Assembly (NCBI GenBank): GCA_022792885.1
Contig: JAAWBX010000005.1
Coordinates: 1-64,000 of the forward strand
Length of the DNA: 64,000 bases
Source: Lachnospiraceae bacterium
GTDB lineage: Bacteria; Bacillota; Clostridia; Lachnospirales; Lachnospiraceae
Reading direction: 5' to 3'
The notes beneath the pieces were generated by a model. The model did not search any database. It was not told where the DNA came from and was given only the letters and a program-made list of their open reading frames with translations. A program made the position numbers and the translations under genes. Each line of letters starts with the position of its first letter. The stretch's first letter is position 1. Positions 44,199-53,064 of this stretch are shown piece by piece.

Positions 44199-44972
44199 AT
44201 GTTGAAGCATATAGATGATCTGGAAGCAAAAACAAATGAAGAGCTTCTGGCCCTGTACCGGGAGACGCATTCCATAGAAGTCAGGCAGGAGCTGACAATG
44301 CGCTATCTCTATATCGTGAAGGCGATCGCGGTGCAGATGCGAAATGTCTACGAAGGCTCCATGCAGATGGAAGATATTGTCAATGAGGGAGTTATTGCCA
44401 TCATAAAAGGGATTGACCGTTACGACCCGGATATGGATAATAAATTTGAAACGTTCATATCGCGGCGCATTCGCGGAATGATTATCGATCTAATGCGCAA
44501 GAATGACTGGATGCCGAGGGATTATCGCCGGCAGAATAAAGCGATCGAAAACGCACGCCTTTATCTGGCGGAAACGACGGGCAAACAGCCGACTTATTCC
44601 GAGATCGCCGCTTATCTGGGGATGGATGAGAAGAAGTGCCGGAAGATCGAACAGATCAGTACCATGGCCAACGTTCTTTCTATGGATATGGTGATAAACG
44701 GTGAAGAAGGGAATCAGACGTTACAGCTTCCGAGCAGCGACGTTTCATCCCAGCCGGAACACGCGTTTTTGAAAGAGGAGCAGATTCAGACCTTGGCGGG
44801 GGCGATCCGGAGTTTGAAAGAGAAAGAAAAAATGGTGATTTCCCTGTATTATGTGGAGGAATTGAATATGGGGCAGATCGCTCAGGTCATGGAAGTCAGC
44901 GAACCGAGGATATCCCAGATTCACAGTGCGGCTATCCGCAAGTTGCGGGCTTATATGAACGCGGTTGAGTAA
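44199..44972 (+). CDS. fliA: Flagellar RNA polymerase sigma factor (sigma-28/sigma-D type)
   Basis: A 257-residue FliA/WhiG-family sigma factor. Region 2 shows MQMEDIVNEGVIAIIKGIDRYDPD followed by FETFISRRIRGMIIDLMRKNDWMPR (in parts), region 3 lies in the middle, and region 4 (MGQIAQVMEVSEPRISQIHSAAIRKLR) recognises the -35 element. It should transcribe the late genes (fliD, flgM and others) and be held by the FlgM encoded at 61420. It starts 20 bases after flhA. Confidence 0.94.
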   Translation: MLKHIDDLEAKTNEELLALYRETHSIEVRQELTMRYLYIVKAIAVQMRNVYEGSMQMEDIVNEGVIAIIKGIDRYDPDMDNKFETFISRRIRGMIIDLMRKNDWMPRDYRRQNKAIENARLYLAETTGKQPTYSEIAAYLGMDEKKCRKIEQISTMANVLSMDMVINGEEGNQTLQLPSSDVSSQPEHAFLKEEQIQTLAGAIRSLKEKEKMVISLYYVEELNMGQIAQVMEVSEPRISQIHSAAIRKLRAYMNAVE

Positions 44973-45044
44973 GTAGGTTTCGCCATTAGACGTTTTTGAT
45001 GAGATCTACGTTTCATAAGGAACAAAAATGAGGAGGACGAGGAG

Positions 45045-45830
45045 ATGTATCAGGGTTTTTACACGCTTGCGTCAGGCATGCTGACACAGAGCAGAAATCT
45101 GAACGTTATCAGCAATAACATGGTAAATGTGCAGACGGCCGGGTATAAGAATGATACAATGGTGACAAGTACATTCCAGGAAGAGATGCTTTACCGTACC
45201 GGAAGGCATTCCAAAGGGAATCCGCAGGAGCTGGGAATCACGTCAAAGATCGCTACGGCCTCCCGCACGTATGTGGATTACGGACAGGGGAGTTTTGACC
45301 CGACAGGAGGCGTATATGATTTTGCCCTGAGCGGCAACGGATTTTTCTGTATCCGGACGCTGGACGGAGAAGAGCGCTATACCAGGAACGGTTCTTTTGC
45401 CGTGGACAGCGACAATTATCTGGTCTTAAATGACGTAGGGCGGGTGCTTTCCGCCGACGGGCAGTATATCCGGATCGACAACGAAGAATTTTCGGTGGAT
45501 GAGAAGGGGCGTATTACGCTGGAGACGATGGTAAACGGCCAGCTTGTAACGAGAGATTACGGCACTCTGAAAGTGGTGGATTTCGCGGATTATGACGCGC
45601 TTCATCGGGAAGATAACGGTCTGTATTCAACGGATCAGGCGCAGATTCCGGTAACACAGCAGAATGAGACCGCGGTGATCTGGCAGAATTTGGAGCGTTC
45701 GAATGTAGATATGATGGAGGAAATGACCGCGATGATGTCTTCTCAGAGGGCTTTGCAGAGCGCGGCTCAGATGCTCCGGATGTATGATACGGTCATGGGG
45801 AAATCCGCGACCGATGTCGGCAGGCTGTAA
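45045..45830 (+). CDS. flgF: Flagellar hook-basal body protein (FlgF/FlhO-like)
   Basis: A 261-residue distal rod/hook family protein. It carries the N-terminal NLNVISNNMVNVQTAGYK signature, the middle FALSGNGFFCI block, and the C-terminal ERSNVDMMEEMTAMMSSQRA helix. It pairs with the next gene, as Bacillus flhO-flhP do. AGGAGGACGAGG precedes the ATG. Which of the two is FlgF and which FlgG cannot be settled by eye; the family is certain. Confidence 0.88.
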   Translation: MYQGFYTLASGMLTQSRNLNVISNNMVNVQTAGYKNDTMVTSTFQEEMLYRTGRHSKGNPQELGITSKIATASRTYVDYGQGSFDPTGGVYDFALSGNGFFCIRTLDGEERYTRNGSFAVDSDNYLVLNDVGRVLSADGQYIRIDNEEFSVDEKGRITLETMVNGQLVTRDYGTLKVVDFADYDALHREDNGLYSTDQAQIPVTQQNETAVIWQNLERSNVDMMEEMTAMMSSQRALQSAAQMLRMYDTVMGKSATDVGRL

Positions 45831-45841
45831 GGAGGAAGCAT

Positions 45842-46579
45842 ATGTATGAATCATTTTATGCCGCTTCGGTAGGGGCGGCGCAGTGTAATAAACGGCTCAG
45901 TATCATTGCCAACAATTTGGCCAACGTCAACAATACCGGTTTTAAGCCGAAAGAAGCCGCATTTTCGGAACTGATCGAATACAATCTGAACGATTCGGAG
46001 GATGCGGTGACGGAACTGCAAAGCGGGGTCGGCACGAAGGTTGCGCGTACTTACACTTCCTTTGAGGTGGCGGGACTTCAGGAGACAAGATCGTCGTTTG
46101 ACTATGCGATTACGCGTCGTAACACGTTCTTCATGCTGCGGGATCCGGATACCGGAGAGATCAGTTATACCAGGGACGGACATTTTCATCGCGCGGAGCG
46201 GGCGGACGGTTTTTATCTGATGACGGATTCCGAAAAGTTTGTTCTGGACCAGAGCGGTCAGCCGATGCGGGCGGAGATCTCGGACATTGAGAACGGCGGA
46301 ACGGTGGAGAACGATCAGTTGATCGGCCTGTTTACTTTTAACAATCCCAGTCGTTTGATGAGCGTGACGGCGAATGAGTATGTGCCTTCCGACGCGGGTG
46401 CGGCGGCGATACCGGTGGAAGAGCGGGCGGTCGTGCAGGGAATGCTGGAGACTTCGGCAACGGACGTGGCGGAAGAGTTTACGCATGCGATCGAGTGTCA
46501 GAGGGCTTTTTCCTACGCTCTGCGCATGGTAACGACTTCGGATGAGATTGTTTCGACAATCAATAACCTGCGCACCTGA
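45842..46579 (+). CDS. flgG: Flagellar hook-basal body protein (FlgG/FlhP-like)
   Basis: A 245-residue rod/hook family protein starting 12 bases after its paralogue. The N-terminal signature is RLSIIANNLANVNNTGFKPK and the C-terminal helix is ATDVAEEFTHAIECQRAFSY. The FlgE/F/G domain is more divergent: ITRRNTFFMLRDPDTG replaces the usual GNGFF block. AAGGAGG precedes the ATG. The symbol is provisional for the same reason as its neighbour. Confidence 0.85.
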   Translation: MYESFYAASVGAAQCNKRLSIIANNLANVNNTGFKPKEAAFSELIEYNLNDSEDAVTELQSGVGTKVARTYTSFEVAGLQETRSSFDYAITRRNTFFMLRDPDTGEISYTRDGHFHRAERADGFYLMTDSEKFVLDQSGQPMRAEISDIENGGTVENDQLIGLFTFNNPSRLMSVTANEYVPSDAGAAAIPVEERAVVQGMLETSATDVAEEFTHAIECQRAFSYALRMVTTSDEIVSTINNLRT

Positions 46580-46649
46580 TATCGGTGATAGGCGAACAGA
46601 ATAGAAAACCTGCGGGCAGGTCCCGACAGCAGGAGAAAGTGAGGCAGGT

Positions 46650-47267
46650 ATGAAAATAAAACATTACGAAGATTTGGATCTTCAGGGGCTTGACGTGATG
46701 CGTGAGATCAGCAGTATCGGCACAAGCCATGCGGCGACCGCGTTGTCCCAGCTTTTACAGAAGGAAATTCGTATTTCCATCCCTCAGGTCAGCGTTCTGG
46801 GATATACGGAGGCGCTGTCCCGTATCGGGGACGCGGAACAGATCGTGGCGGCGACTCTGGTAAAGATGGATCAGGATGTGGAAGGGCTTATGCTGTTTCT
46901 GTTTGACCTGAACTTTGCCGATACGGTGTTGCAGACTCTGTTGGGACAGAATTATACATGTTTTGAAGAGATGGACCATCTGGCCTATTCCGCACTGGAA
47001 GAGGTCGGTAATATTATTATTTGTTCTTATATCAATGCGTTTTCCAAGCTGGTCGATGTGGATATCCGGCTTTCCGTGCCGAGCTCTACGGTCAATATGC
47101 TGGGCGGTATTTTGACGGTACCGATCGCGGAATATGGATATGAAACGGACAAACTCATGTATTTTAACGCCGATTTTGTGATGGACGGCAAAAAACTTTC
47201 GGATTGGCTGTTAATGCTTCCGGATATAAAATCATTGAATGCAATTTTAGAGAAACTAGGTGTTTAA
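46650..47267 (+). CDS. cheC: CheY-P phosphatase CheC
   Basis: A 205-residue CheC-family protein. The second active site is intact (Glu118, Asn121, Pro144, fitting ExxN-x22-P). In the first, Glu19 and Pro45 are kept but the Asn position is Ser22, so only one site is probably competent. CheC dephosphorylates CheY-P and binds CheD to set receptor adaptation. The cheD gene follows two bases later. An AGGAGAAAG site lies before the ATG. Confidence 0.92.
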   Translation: MKIKHYEDLDLQGLDVMREISSIGTSHAATALSQLLQKEIRISIPQVSVLGYTEALSRIGDAEQIVAATLVKMDQDVEGLMLFLFDLNFADTVLQTLLGQNYTCFEEMDHLAYSALEEVGNIIICSYINAFSKLVDVDIRLSVPSSTVNMLGGILTVPIAEYGYETDKLMYFNADFVMDGKKLSDWLLMLPDIKSLNAILEKLGV

Positions 47268-47269
47268 GG

Positions 47270-47752
47270 ATGGAAAAGGAACTAAAAGTAGGTATAGGTG
47301 ATATGAAGCTTACCAGGGGAGGGGGACGTATTATCACATACGCCCTGGGTTCCTGTATCGGAATATCTTTTTACGATCCGGCGATCAGCCTGGGAGCGCT
47401 TTTACATATTATGTTGCCGGAACGTCAGAATGTGACGGATACCAATCTTTTCAAGTATGCGGATACGGGCATACAGGAGACATTACGTAAGCTGGTGGCT
47501 TTTGGCATGGTGAAATCCCGGACAATAGTCAAGATCGCAGGCGGAGCGAAGATGTTTGAGATCAAAGGCAACGCAAGTTTCGGAAATATCGGAGAGCGCA
47601 ATGCCATCAAGGTAAAGCAGATTTTAAGAACGGAAGGTCTGCGGCTTCTGGCGGAAGATACAGGCGGTTCTTATGCGAGAACCATGTTGCTGGATGTAGC
47701 GAACGGGGATGTTGTAGTCCGGACCTTCGGGAAACCGGAAAAACATCTGTAA
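47270..47752 (+). CDS. cheD: Chemoreceptor glutamine deamidase CheD
   Basis: A 160-residue deamidase that converts receptor Gln to Glu. The catalytic Cys29 (LGSCIGISF) and His46 (LLHIMLP) are present, with Thr23 in the third position, and the IAGGAKMF strand matches the family. The ATG overlaps nothing and begins just after the cheC stop; the longer reading inside cheC is not credible. The cheC-cheD pair shows adaptation of the Bacillus type. Confidence 0.95.
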   Translation: MEKELKVGIGDMKLTRGGGRIITYALGSCIGISFYDPAISLGALLHIMLPERQNVTDTNLFKYADTGIQETLRKLVAFGMVKSRTIVKIAGGAKMFEIKGNASFGNIGERNAIKVKQILRTEGLRLLAEDTGGSYARTMLLDVANGDVVVRTFGKPEKHL

Positions 47753-47769
47753 GAGAAAGGGGCGAGAAT

Positions 47770-48711
47770 ATGGAAGAGAAAAAAAACGGAATCCTGCTTG
47801 AATCAGGGACAAATGAAATCGAAGTGATGCGGTTTTCGGTGGGCAAGGAATTTTACGGTATCAACGTGGCGAAGGTACAGGAGATCATCATGGCGGAAAA
47901 AGTAAAGCCCATGCCTCATGCGCATCCCGCGGTGGAAGGTATATTTAAGCCCCGGGAATCTCTTATTACCGTAATCAATTTGGCGTATTATCTGTTTGGG
48001 GAAAGACCTGAGGTCGGTTCGAAAGATCTGTTTATTATTACGAATTTTAACCGGATGACGGTGGCGTTCCGCGTGGAGAGCATTGAGGGGATCAGCCGTA
48101 TATCCTGGAAAGATATTCAAAAGCCGGATAAGACGATCGCGAACGGGGATGAAGGCGTTGCCACCGGTATTGCACAGTGTGAGGGACAGTTGGTGACGGT
48201 GCTGGATTTTGAGAAGATCGTGGCGGAGATCGCTCCGGAAACGACGATTCAGGTTTCCGATGTGGAGAAGTTGGGAGCCCGACAGTTGTGCGATCGCCCG
48301 ATCGTGATTGCGGAGGATTCCATTCTTTTGAGGAGAATGATCGACGATTGCCTGGCGAGGGCCGGTTTTACACAACTGATTGAATTTTCCAATGGTCAGG
48401 AAGCCTGGGATCATCTGAACGCGATTCGGCATGATTCGGATCTGTATGACAAGGTTAATCTGGTCATTACGGATATTGAGATGCCGGAAATGGATGGCCA
48501 TCGTCTGACGAAGCTGATCAAGGACGATGCCAGATTGAAACATATTCCGGTTATCATTTTCTCTTCGTTGATTGACGAGCAGATGCGCATCAAGGGGAGA
48601 GAACTGGGGGCGGATGAACAGATCGCCAAACCGGAGATCGGACATCTGGTGGCGCTCTTGGATGAGCTTCTGGCGAGATTCGAGGAGGAGAGGCCGAATT
48701 TTGATATTTAA
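47770..48711 (+). CDS. cheV: Chemotaxis coupling protein CheV
   Basis: A 313-residue fusion of an N-terminal CheW domain (about residues 15-165, with FYGINVAKVQEI and the GIFKPRESLITVINL block) and a C-terminal receiver domain (about 180-310) with IVIAEDS, the phosphoacceptor Asp in VITDIEMPEMDG, and a Lys in IAKPEIG. It couples receptors to CheA, and its phosphorylation contributes to adaptation. CheA, CheW, CheB and CheR genes are not in the window. Confidence 0.95.
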   Translation: MEEKKNGILLESGTNEIEVMRFSVGKEFYGINVAKVQEIIMAEKVKPMPHAHPAVEGIFKPRESLITVINLAYYLFGERPEVGSKDLFIITNFNRMTVAFRVESIEGISRISWKDIQKPDKTIANGDEGVATGIAQCEGQLVTVLDFEKIVAEIAPETTIQVSDVEKLGARQLCDRPIVIAEDSILLRRMIDDCLARAGFTQLIEFSNGQEAWDHLNAIRHDSDLYDKVNLVITDIEMPEMDGHRLTKLIKDDARLKHIPVIIFSSLIDEQMRIKGRELGADEQIAKPEIGHLVALLDELLARFEEERPNFDI

Positions 48712-48845
48712 GTAAAGCGCGTAAGTTTGTCTTTTATGTAGAAGGAGTTTTGCGGAAGGCGGACGTTGTTCTGGCAGGCATCCTTGGCGGGGCGTCGAAC
48801 GGCAGGTGTGTCCAAAAAGTATATGATTGTACGGAGGATATAATT

Positions 48846-49643
48846 TTGGCGATTATCATTACGGTTTCAAATCAAAAAGGCGGAGTCGGTAAGACGACAA
48901 CCTCGGCCGCGCTTGCGGCCGGGATCGCGGCCGTCGGAAAAAGGGTGTTGGGAGTGGACCTGGATCCCCAGGGTAATCTTGGTTTCTGCCTGGGGCTGGA
49001 GCCTTCCGGTACGGCTACGATCCTGGATGCACTGCAGGGAAAAGTACCCGTGGAAAAAGCTGTGAACCGGACGGATTATTGTGATATCCTGGCTTCTGAT
49101 ATCTCTCTCAGCAACGGCCTGGGTCAGACGGGCGCAAACCGCCGGGAGCACATTTTAAAGGATACCCTGGCGCCCATTATGGATCGTTATGACTATATTA
49201 TTATCGATACGCCGCCGGCGCTTAACCTTTTAACCGTGAATGCCTATGCGGTTTCGGATTTTTTGATCATACCGATGGCTACGGATATTATGAGTCTGGT
49301 AGGGCTTTCTCAGTTGAAGGAGACGATAGAATCGGTTCAAAGTTCTTTGAATCCGGATTTGAAGGTGATGGGGATATTGCTGACGCGTTTCAATAAGCGT
49401 ACGCTTTTAGCCAGAGACGTACTGGAGATGGCGGAACAATTGGCGGTTCAGATGGGGACGGTTGTTTTTGAGACGAGGATCCGCAACGGCGTGGCGATCG
49501 CGGAAGCGCCGGCTCATGGGGAAAGTATTTACGATTACAGCCCTCGCTCGGCGGCGGTAAGAGATTACGGGGATTTTCTGAAAGAAATTGCCGGGGTGAT
49601 TCATTTGAAGGAGGTAGGGGAGAGTGTCAAGGAAGACGAATAA
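48846..49643 (+). CDS. ParA/Soj-type ATPase
   Basis: A 265-residue deviant Walker ATPase. The motif SNQKGGVGKTTTSAALA sits at residues 8-24 with signature Lys11 and catalytic Lys16, the Walker A' region is DLDPQGN, and Walker B lies in YIIIDTPPALN. This is Soj/ParA-like rather than MinD/FlhG-like, with no C-terminal membrane helix apparent. I prefer the TTG at 48846 with GGAGG eight bases upstream; a TTG at 48750 with AAGGAG would add 32 residues of unknown role. It overlaps the ComFB-domain gene by 20 bases. It may position flagellar or chemotaxis complexes, by inference. Confidence 0.88.
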   Translation: MAIIITVSNQKGGVGKTTTSAALAAGIAAVGKRVLGVDLDPQGNLGFCLGLEPSGTATILDALQGKVPVEKAVNRTDYCDILASDISLSNGLGQTGANRREHILKDTLAPIMDRYDYIIIDTPPALNLLTVNAYAVSDFLIIPMATDIMSLVGLSQLKETIESVQSSLNPDLKVMGILLTRFNKRTLLARDVLEMAEQLAVQMGTVVFETRIRNGVAIAEAPAHGESIYDYSPRSAAVRDYGDFLKEIAGVIHLKEVGESVKEDE

Positions 49644-50313
49644 AACATCGCATGTGCTGAATTTGATTACCAATGGAGCGCCCGAGGCAGAAGAAGCACA
49701 GGAAGGGCAGGGAGCTCAGGAAATTTCTCTGAAAGAGACGAATACCGCTGCTGCGCCGGACGGCCAGAAAGCAGCGACGGAGAATAAGGTGATTGTCGTG
49801 AATGAAACAAGTGAAAACGAAAAACTTTCCAATGAAATTAAGAATCGGTTGGAAGCCCAATTGGAAGCGGAGGTAGCGCAGTCGGCTTTGTCGGCCGGCG
49901 AAGCGGCGGATGAGCTCCGGCAGGAGGCAGCGTCGCCTGCAGAGCCGGAAACGGCCGGCGAAGCGGTCGAGACGGTTGAGACGACGTCATCGGCGGAGGA
50001 CGCCGAAGTGTTGCAGCCCTCTTCGGAGGAAGAAGAGGAAGAACCCGTTTGCCACATGGTGAATGTGATGGAAAAAATCCTGGCGGATACGGATTTGACG
50101 GCTCAGATGGAGCAATACGGAGTCTGCACCTGTCGCCGCTGTCACGCCGACGTACAGGCGTTGGTGCTCACGAAGCTTCCGGCCAAGTATGTGATCGTAG
50201 GAGAGACGGAGACTTCGCCGATTATCGGTTATTACGAGAATCGTTATCGCACGCAGATATTTACGGAAATTATGAAAGCGTGTCTTACCGTGAAAGACAG
50301 TCCGAGACATTGA
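49624..50313 (+). CDS. ComFB-domain protein with disordered N-terminal region
   Basis: A 229-residue protein. Residues 1-140 are Glu/Ala-rich and likely disordered, with one helix (KLSNEIKNRLEAQLEAEV). Residues about 141-225 match the ComFB family: HMVNVMEKILADTD, then the GVCTCRRCHADVQALVLTKL block, and AKYVIV. Cysteines 143, 168, 170 and 173 could bind zinc. It starts at a GTG inside parA, so the two proteins are probably made together. I recall reports that ComFB-family proteins bind cyclic dinucleotides; that is from memory. The role in this locus is unknown. Confidence 0.75.
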   Translation: MSRKTNKTSHVLNLITNGAPEAEEAQEGQGAQEISLKETNTAAAPDGQKAATENKVIVVNETSENEKLSNEIKNRLEAQLEAEVAQSALSAGEAADELRQEAASPAEPETAGEAVETVETTSSAEDAEVLQPSSEEEEEEPVCHMVNVMEKILADTDLTAQMEQYGVCTCRRCHADVQALVLTKLPAKYVIVGETETSPIIGYYENRYRTQIFTEIMKACLTVKDSPRH

Positions 50314-50320
50314 CGGAAAC

Positions 50321-50346
50321 AGAGGGGGGGTTTTAGCCCCCTTCTC
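50321..50346 (+). terminator. Terminator-like hairpin after the chemotaxis block
   Basis: An AGGGGG / CCCCCT stem with a short T-rich loop lies just after the ComFB gene, followed by a pyrimidine-rich tail without a clean T run. It probably ends much of the upstream transcript before the fliD promoter. Confidence 0.6.
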
Positions 50347-50373
50347 TTATTATTACAGGGAAACCGCCGATAT
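50347..50373 (+). promoter_or_regulatory. Sigma-28-type promoter of fliD
   Basis: TTAT (50347-50350), a 15-base spacer, and GCCGATAT (50366-50373). The -10 has seven of eight bases of the classic GCCGATAA. The same TTAT-N15 layout recurs before flgM and the YlqG-like gene, which raises confidence. Confidence 0.62.
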
Positions 50374-50469
50374 TTAAAATAAGTGATCGTTGCGCTATAG
50401 AATATTGAGCGGTAGGAGATAGGAAGATCCTGCCGGTTCTGTAAGAGGAATCAGGAAAGGAGAATACAG

Positions 50470-53031
50470 ATGGCGAGTATATCAGGAGCGAGTCTGGGCA
50501 ACACAAGCTTAAGAGGTTACGGCGGCCTGGCTTCCGGAATCGATCGGGATTCAATCATTGAACAGATGTCGCTGGCGACCAATACCAAAATTCAGAATCA
50601 GAAAAATTCCATTACCAGTCTTACCTGGAAACAGGAGGCTTATCGGAGTGTGATTGATAAAATCCTGGATCTGCAGGATAATTATCTGTCTTATTCAGGC
50701 GCGAACAATTTGCTGGATTCCAGTATGTTTGCCAAGAATATCATTACGGCTAACGGGAGCGATAAAGTAACGAAGTATATCAGCGCCAGCGGGAGTTCCG
50801 AATTGCTGGATTATATTTCCGTGCGCGGGGTTGAGTCGCTTGCCACGGCGGCGAATATGCAGTCCGGAACCAAAGGGACGGGTGCGATTGAGACCGGGAT
50901 GGACTTTTTCGAACAGCCCAAGACTTCGAATTTACAGGGGACGCAGCTGATCTTCGGGCGGGACGGCACAGAGGGACGCTTTAATACGTCCGGGACGTTT
51001 ACATTGCCTTCTTCGTATAAAAACGAGGACGGGAAGACCGTTGAGATCGATTATACGACAACGGACATGGAGAAGCTGGCCGGGCAGTTGAACGAGGCGA
51101 TCAAGGCGAATAAGTTTAAGGTTCAGGATGATCTTACGATTCAGTTTGAAGCTCAGGGGGATAAGCTGCAGATGAAATATGCTTCTCTGAATTCGGGCCT
51201 GGGAAAGGACTGGGAACTTTCCGCGGATCAGTCCACTGCGGAAGACAGGGGAAAAGGCGTTATTATTCGAAGCAATTCTTCTGCGCTGAAGGCAATGGGC
51301 TTTGATTCTAAAAATGCGACGCAGTCGGGAAATTACGGTTACGAACTGTCCGAGATTAACGACCACATATCGGAGGAAGATTTCCAGAAGAATTATGTAA
51401 AAACATATGACAGTATGGCGGAATATCTCAAGGGCAAGAAGTTTACGGTGACTTACGGCGGTACGAGTAAATCCCTGGAGCTGATAAGCAGCGCAGACGC
51501 GGAAGAGCTGGCGAACAAATATAAAGAATTAAAAGATCTGGATCCGACGAGTGCCGATTATGAGGCGCAGAAGGAGAAGTTGGAAGAGGAGCTCGACAAT
51601 TTATTCAAAGATAAAATGCAGGCGCATTTGGATAAGGCATTCGGTACAGGCAAAGTGGAAGTCGGATTGAAAGACGGCCGGATCACTTTTGACAATGCGA
51701 AGAAAGACGGAACGACTCTTACCATTTCGGCCAACAGTTGGGCGGTTGCGGAAATGACGGGTCTGGATAAGATGAGCTCGAATAAGGTCAGCCTGGACAG
51801 CAGTTTGTATGACAACCGGGAACGCCTGGGACTTGTCACAGAAGACAATAAGGATATGACCGAGGAAGAATTTAACCAGATGCTTGCGGATGAAGGCTTC
51901 GTGGTTAATGGAGTCAAGATTGGCGGTTTGACCAGCAAGACGACCGTTAATCAACTGATCAGTAAGATCAATTCTTCGGGCGCCGGCGTGCGTGCCAATT
52001 ATCTGAGCACGAGTAACAAGTTTACGCTGGTCAGCAAAGAAACCGGCTCCGGGCGGGACATTACGGTAGGCGGGCTTGCGGATAAAGTTTTCGGCGGTAC
52101 GGGCAGTACGAGCGAGGACGGCCAGGACGCCGTCATGTATGTGGATTATGGAACCGGTACGCCGGAAAAACTGGTCAGCAGTTCGAACAGTTTTGATTTG
52201 GACGGTATGAAAGTCAGCGTATCCGGTACGTTTGGCGTGATCAAAGAGGAGGCGCCCGACGGTACGGAGAGCATAAAATTCGAAACTTCGGAGGCCGTTA
52301 CATTCGGAGCGAAGGCGGATGTGGACAACGTAACCGAAAAGGTAAAAAAATTCATCGAAGATTTTAACGCTTTGGTGAAGGAAGTTAATACCCAGGTAAC
52401 TACCAAACCGGATAGCGATTATGGTCCTCTGACGGACGAACAAAAAGACGAAATGTCAGAGGAATCCATTAAAAACTGGGAGAACAAGGCTAAGGAAGGG
52501 CTTCTGTATAATAATGCTTCCATGCGGGATCTGAGTATGGATATACAGAGTATCATGACGAAACTTCTCAGCAGCGGTGTTTCCTACGACGATCTGGAAG
52601 AAATCGGAATTACGGCGTCCGAGGATATCTACGACGGCGGTACGTTGGTTTTTGACGAAGCAAAGTTTAAAGCGGCCATGACAAGCGATCCGGAAAAGGT
52701 TTCCAATATTTTTACCGGCGGTGGAGACTCGAAAAAAGGGCTGACATCGATTATGAGCGACACGTTAAAGACGTATGCGACCCGTTATGCTTATTTGAAC
52801 GGAAGTTCTTACGGACGGTTGGTAGAAGAGGCCGGTTCGGAAAAGATTACGCTTTCCGTTCAGAATAATACGATATATAAACAACTGAAGGATATGCAGG
52901 AGGTTCTGACGGGTCTGCGGACGCGGTTGAAGAGTGAACAGGATCGCTATATCAAACAGTTTACCGCTATGGAACAGGCTATCAACAATATGAACAGTCA
53001 GTCCAGCTTTTTATCTTCTCTGGGAGGCTGA
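50470..53031 (+). CDS. fliD: Flagellar filament cap protein FliD
   Basis: An 853-residue filament cap, long for the family. The N-terminal domain has the signature RGYGGLASGIDRDSIIEQM and a coiled segment at about residues 35-60. The large central region is the variable, surface-exposed part. The C-terminal domain (about 610-850) includes KFIEDFNALVKEVNTQV, the DLEEIGITASEDIYDGGTL segment and a final coiled helix with QDRYIKQFTAMEQAINNMN. AAAGGAG precedes the ATG. fliS and fliT-like genes follow, as is usual. Confidence 0.93.
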   Translation: MASISGASLGNTSLRGYGGLASGIDRDSIIEQMSLATNTKIQNQKNSITSLTWKQEAYRSVIDKILDLQDNYLSYSGANNLLDSSMFAKNIITANGSDKVTKYISASGSSELLDYISVRGVESLATAANMQSGTKGTGAIETGMDFFEQPKTSNLQGTQLIFGRDGTEGRFNTSGTFTLPSSYKNEDGKTVEIDYTTTDMEKLAGQLNEAIKANKFKVQDDLTIQFEAQGDKLQMKYASLNSGLGKDWELSADQSTAEDRGKGVIIRSNSSALKAMGFDSKNATQSGNYGYELSEINDHISEEDFQKNYVKTYDSMAEYLKGKKFTVTYGGTSKSLELISSADAEELANKYKELKDLDPTSADYEAQKEKLEEELDNLFKDKMQAHLDKAFGTGKVEVGLKDGRITFDNAKKDGTTLTISANSWAVAEMTGLDKMSSNKVSLDSSLYDNRERLGLVTEDNKDMTEEEFNQMLADEGFVVNGVKIGGLTSKTTVNQLISKINSSGAGVRANYLSTSNKFTLVSKETGSGRDITVGGLADKVFGGTGSTSEDGQDAVMYVDYGTGTPEKLVSSSNSFDLDGMKVSVSGTFGVIKEEAPDGTESIKFETSEAVTFGAKADVDNVTEKVKKFIEDFNALVKEVNTQVTTKPDSDYGPLTDEQKDEMSEESIKNWENKAKEGLLYNNASMRDLSMDIQSIMTKLLSSGVSYDDLEEIGITASEDIYDGGTLVFDEAKFKAAMTSDPEKVSNIFTGGGDSKKGLTSIMSDTLKTYATRYAYLNGSSYGRLVEEAGSEKITLSVQNNTIYKQLKDMQEVLTGLRTRLKSEQDRYIKQFTAMEQAINNMNSQSSFLSSLGG

Positions 53032-53064
53032 CGGAGGAGATAGCGTGGATTAGGAGGATGCAAG

